The notes under the pieces are model-generated. The model did not search any database. It had not been told where the DNA came from and was given only the letters and a program-made list of their open reading frames with translations. A DNA stretch of 10,000 nt from Chrysomallon squamiferum (taxonomy: Eukaryota > Mollusca > Gastropoda > Neomphalida > Peltospiridae): positions 14,198,106-14,208,105 of the forward strand of contig CM022666.1 in the NCBI GenBank assembly GCA_012295275.1, in the 5' to 3' direction. Below, piece by piece: positions 7,332 through 10,000 of this stretch; positions within the stretch are counted from its first letter, which is position 1; each line of letters begins with the position of its first letter. The position numbers and the translations under genes are program-made.

Positions 7332-7370
7332 ATATATATATATATATATGTATGTATATGTATGTATATG

Positions 7371-7413
<43 letters not shown>

Positions 7414-7510
7414 ATATATATAAATATAAATATAAATTTATATATACATACATATATATATATATATATACACACATATATATACATATATACATATATA
7501 TGACGATATA
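7201..7510. repeat. (TA)n/(TATG)n array bounded by a 35-bp perfect inverted repeat
   Basis: About 300 bp of TA, TATG and TAAA units. The ends are not simple: TATATCGTCA at 7233-7242 is matched by TGACGATATA at 7501-7510. Pairing continues perfectly inward for 35 bases (7233-7267 with 7476-7510), including G at 7250 and 7258 against C at 7493 and 7485. Beyond that the arms are imperfect TA/TATG pairs around an AT-rich centre near 7420-7440. Four overlapping open frames here, on both strands, are low-complexity artefacts. Confidence 0.85.
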
Positions 7511-7649
7511 GTACTTTTTAATAATCATTAATATTTAAAATAATTTAAGAAGATATTAAAATAAATACTTATATGTCTGTCTGTCTATATATATATAGTT
7601 TTCTGTAGTCACAATTTTAATAATGATATTTATAATAACATGCTTTTAT

Positions 7650-7650
<1 letters not shown>

Positions 7651-7706
<56 letters not shown>

Positions 7707-7717
7707 GTAATAATAAT
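7651..7717. repeat. (TAA)n trinucleotide microsatellite
   Basis: About 18 perfect TAA units (7651-7705), then a TAG interruption and three more TAA. A short (GTCT)3 run lies upstream at about 7574-7586. Poly-Ile and poly-Asn open frames here are artefacts. Confidence 0.95.
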
Positions 7718-8157
7718 GACGATAACGAAGACAGTAATAATGACAATATTCATTACGTCAGCGTTCACCATCTCAAAAAAGCTATGTATTTCACATATAA
7801 ATTTGTACTTTGTTACTTTATTGTTAGTCAGTACACAAAAGTTGCTGTGCTACACAAGACAAGTTATCCGGAACACTTGTATTTCGAGATCTGCTGTATT
7901 TCTTGTTATCACAAAAGTTCCTGTTACTTTTGAAATGTGACAAGTTAACTGAACACAGATGTTCTACTCTCACAAACTCTGTCACTGAATCCACGTTCAT
8001 CGTATAGGATGACATTCTGAGCACGTCGTGTAACTTTAAGATTTATTTTCCATCCGTTCTTTTGTTAGTTTTAGAGTGAACAGAACTTGAACATTCAGAA
8101 AACGTCTTACGTCGTGATAGCTAACAGGCGTGTTTGCTGTGTGTTAAATTATGTGGA
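7718..8157. other. Unique non-coding sequence
   Basis: Moderate-complexity DNA with no supported gene. TTACGTCA at 7753-7760 is a TGACGTAA site on the minus strand. The minus-strand 66-codon open frame (7824-8024) has no recognisable features. Confidence 0.55.
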
Positions 8158-8222
8158 TGACGTAGTTGGTGTAAAAAAAAAAACAAAGAGTTGATGACGT
8201 AAAAACAAAGAGTTGATGACGT
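8158..8222 (+). promoter_or_regulatory. Cluster of three TGACGT (CRE-like) sites, two in a 22-bp tandem repeat
   Basis: TGACGT occurs at 8158-8163, 8195-8200 and 8217-8222. The last two lie in perfect 22-bp tandem copies (8179-8200 and 8201-8222), each reading AAAAACAAAGAGTTGATGACGT. At 22 bp, about two helical turns, both sites would face the same side of DNA. CREB/ATF-type bZIP factors bind such sites in animals. There is no promoter nearby, so function is only a suggestion. Confidence 0.35.
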
Positions 8223-8278
8223 AATAACAAAAACTGTTGAAGAAAAAGGGTATTGTAATTAGAACAGCGTTATTATTA

Positions 8279-8334
8279 TTTTTTTTTACTTCTTTTTTTT
8301 TTTATTTTTTTTTTTTTTAAAGTTAAATAAAAAT

Positions 8335-8385
<51 letters not shown>

Positions 8386-8387
8386 TT
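8279..8387. repeat. T-rich tract and (TTTA)13 microsatellite
   Basis: An interrupted poly(T) stretch at about 8279-8318 is followed, after a short gap, by about 13 perfect TTTA units at 8334-8387. Confidence 0.95.
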
Positions 8388-8543
8388 ACAACAGCTGTTT
8401 ATGTGTGTCTGTTTGTGTCACATTTATTAGATTCGTGTGATAAATTATATTTAAAATAACATTTCAGTTTGTTAATACAAGTACTGACCTAAAACAAAAA
8501 CGTTAAATTGCACTATCATCCTCTATACACCGAACGTTATCAG
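8388..8543. other. Short AT-rich spacer
   Basis: Unique sequence with nothing recognised. Confidence 0.5.
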
Positions 8544-8557
8544 TGTTGTTATTGTTG

Positions 8558-8589
<32 letters not shown>

Positions 8590-8800
8590 GGTGGTGGTGG
8601 CGGTGTTGTTTTTGTTGTTGTAATTGTTCTCGTTCTGATGATTATTATTATTACTATTATTATTATTATTGTTGTTGTTGTTGTTGTTGTTGTTACTGAT
8701 ATTGTTATAATTAGTAGTAGCACTAGTAATAGTATTAGTGTTAGTAGTGTAGAGTAGTAGAAGTAGAAGTAGCAGTAGTAATAGTTGTAATGGTAATAGT
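8544..8800. repeat. Mosaic trinucleotide repeat locked in one phase
   Basis: Successive blocks read TGT, TGG (about nine units, 8574-8600), TGT, a mixed patch, TAT, TGT, then TAG triplets. All keep the same triplet phase from 8544 to about 8750; a one-base shift near 8754 precedes a last TAG/AAG run. Three overlapping open frames of 63-104 codons encode homopolymers (Cys/Trp/Tyr on plus; Asn/Thr or Pro/Thr/Ile on minus) and follow from the triplet period. Not called as genes. Confidence 0.85.
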
Positions 8801-9424
8801 ATCTTAATTAGCAACACAAATTCTTCTTCGTTTAAATACTCACCTTCCTGCTCTTCTCTTCAAAAAATAAATTAAAAAATCATCTAAACCCAGACTGGAC
8901 ATTTAAAACTGTTGATACATTCCCAGAATACATTTCGCCTGAGTTCACGCGCATACGTATCTTACAAAACATCAAAAAAAAAAAAAAATCGATACCATAA
9001 TCACATCCGGAATGTCAGTACTTGTTCAGTCCGCAACGCAAATATTTATCCGTGACAAAAATCTTTCCGTTTCCCCACTTCTGGCCCGGACCTGTGTTCA
9101 GCCCCTGATTCCGTTTAGACGTGCCAAAAACGATCGTATACCGAAGCAGAAAGATCGGGTAAATGTCACGTGTAAGTTAGAGCAGAACAGTCTGTAGACC
9201 GTGCGCGTAAACAAGGTTACGCAATCACGTAAACTAATCTACAGTAGCTGGCAAACATAGGTAAGTCAAGGAGGCCACGATAAAAAACGTTAATATGACG
9301 TAAATTGGTTATTGTCTGTGAAGCACACGTTGTTGAGATTAAATACACCCCGATAACTTACCTACTACTGGCAATTACAGGTATGTAACTATTGTATAGT
9401 TTAGTGTTGCGAGAATACACATAT

Positions 9425-9426
<2 letters not shown>
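8801..9426. other. Unique non-coding sequence with isolated donor-like sites
   Basis: Poly(A) 14-15 at about 8973-8987. A perfect GTAAGT follows ATAG at 9261-9266, and a similar CTGGCAA...ACAGGTATGT occurs near 9368-9385. No exon with family likeness is attached to either. The 61-codon frame 9012-9197 is unrecognised. Confidence 0.5.
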
Positions 9427-9476
<50 letters not shown>

Positions 9477-9676
9477 GTACATACATAAATACATAGATAC
9501 AGACATGCATAGATACATACATACATGCATACATACGTACATACATATATATAAATAAATATATATATAAATATATATATACATATACATATTACATACA
9601 TAAATACACAGATACATGGATACATATACAGATTCATAAATGCGTAAATACATACATAGACACATACATATATGAA
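9427..9676. repeat. (AT)24 followed by (TACA)n array
   Basis: A clean AT run (9427-9475) continues into degenerate TACA, TAAA and TAGA tetranucleotides. This is the same kind of composition as the 5631 and 7201 arrays, on the opposite strand. Overlapping minus-strand frames of 62-156 codons are Tyr/Ile/Met/Cys-rich artefacts. Confidence 0.9.
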
Positions 9677-9685
9677 AAAGAGTAG

Positions 9686-9689
<4 letters not shown>

Positions 9690-9718
<29 letters not shown>
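9690..9718. repeat. (TG)14 microsatellite
   Basis: Uninterrupted TG dinucleotides. A shorter, interrupted TG/TACA run lies at 9915-9950. Confidence 0.95.
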
Positions 9719-9743
9719 AGCAAGTAGTTAAAGAAAATATGTG

Positions 9744-9873
9744 CAGGTGCAAAATAATCAGTTTATTCATCAGTAAGTTATCAAACTTGTATACTGTTTT
9801 TAAAGTAAAATATGCACCTGTCAGGACACAGGTAATCGAAAACAATCAGTTTATTACATCACAAAGTTATCAA
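9744..9873. repeat. Diverged direct repeat with a flanking inverted octamer
   Basis: The motif AATCAGTTTATT, then CATCA and AAGTTATCAA, occurs at 9756-9784 and again at 9844-9873, a spacing of 88 bases. Between them, CAGGTGCA (9744-9751) has its inverse TGCACCTG at 9813-9820. Origin unknown. Confidence 0.55.
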
Positions 9874-10000
9874 CTGACTTTTAACATAATCGTAATAAAC
9901 AGGATTTTATATATGGTGTGTGTGTGTACATGTGTGTACATACACATACGGTATACCTGATACCGATAAAGATTCTCGACGTATGTTGTTTCTCATAATC

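Noticed and set aside
7170-7528. Overlapping Tyr/Ile-rich open frames on both strands
   Set aside because: They translate the (TA)n/(TATG)n array; every frame is open because the repeat lacks stops in those registers. There is no complexity and no domain.
7623-7940. Open frames with poly-Ile and poly-Asn
   Set aside because: They read through (TAA)n in two registers; the downstream parts are unrecognised.
8503-8817. Cys/Trp/Tyr-rich plus-strand frame and Asn/Thr/Pro-rich minus-strand frames
   Set aside because: Products of the triplet-phased microsatellite mosaic, open in several frames at once, so not evidence of coding.
9261-9266. Perfect GTAAGT splice donor
   Set aside because: No recognisable exon lies upstream of it in any frame; such hexamers are expected by chance in 10 kb.
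9358-9845. Minus-strand frames of 62-156 codons rich in Tyr, Met, Cys and Ile
   Set aside because: They translate the (AT)n and (TACA)n arrays; low complexity.

Overview
The window looks like AT-rich, repeat-dense nuclear DNA from an invertebrate animal, most plausibly a mollusc. That guess rests on general character only: one intron-split metazoan solute-carrier exon, very long non-coding stretches, and unusually dense microsatellites of the (TA)n, (TATG)n, (CA)n, (CT)n and (TAA)n types. There is no bacterial-style gene packing, operon, tRNA, rRNA or CRISPR array. The species cannot be read from the sequence.

The only clear protein-coding sequence is at the left edge (1-474, plus strand). 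It is one internal exon of a monocarboxylate-transporter-like (SLC16/MFS) gene, covering TM7 to about TM11, and it ends at a phase-1 splice donor at 475. The last part of the C-terminal half (end of TM11, TM12, tail) should lie downstream on the same strand. I find no exon in the remaining 9.5 kb that continues the family pattern. Three good-looking acceptors (exon starts 1856, 5967 and 6240) reach stop codons after only 6-18 residues. The simplest reading is that most of the window is one large intron of this gene; the alternative is a truncated or broken gene followed by intergenic DNA.

Regions from left to right: 475-922 AT-rich intron start; 923-1336 a broken transposase-like fragment resembling the C-terminal part of MULE-type transposases; 1363-1514 a hairpin-rich, GC-richer segment; 1909-2200 a diverged duplication that includes a 13-bp hairpin; 2484-2511 a perfect AT palindrome; 2803-2985 a higher-order TTAA/TTTTA array; 3461-4390 several simple repeats around a more complex 3.6-3.95 kb stretch that carries a perfect CRE; 4480-4640 a GC-rich, CpG-rich island with a canonical G-quadruplex motif; 5059-5121 a 21-bp minisatellite; 5537-5785 a compound (GT)(CT)(TATG) microsatellite; 5786-7200 ordinary AT-rich sequence; 7201-7510 a TA array whose two ends form a 35-bp perfect inverted repeat; 7651-7717 (TAA)n; 8158-8222 three TGACGT sites, two of them within a 22-bp tandem repeat; 8334-8387 (TTTA)n; 8544-8800 a triplet-phased mosaic; 9427-9950 (TA), (TACA) and (TG) arrays plus a diverged direct repeat.

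No multi-gene system is visible. The best leads are structural: the TA array with terminal inverted repeats, the isolated G-quadruplex island, the phase-locked trinucleotide mosaic and the transposase remnant. Nearly all other open frames here are products of microsatellites and are not genes.
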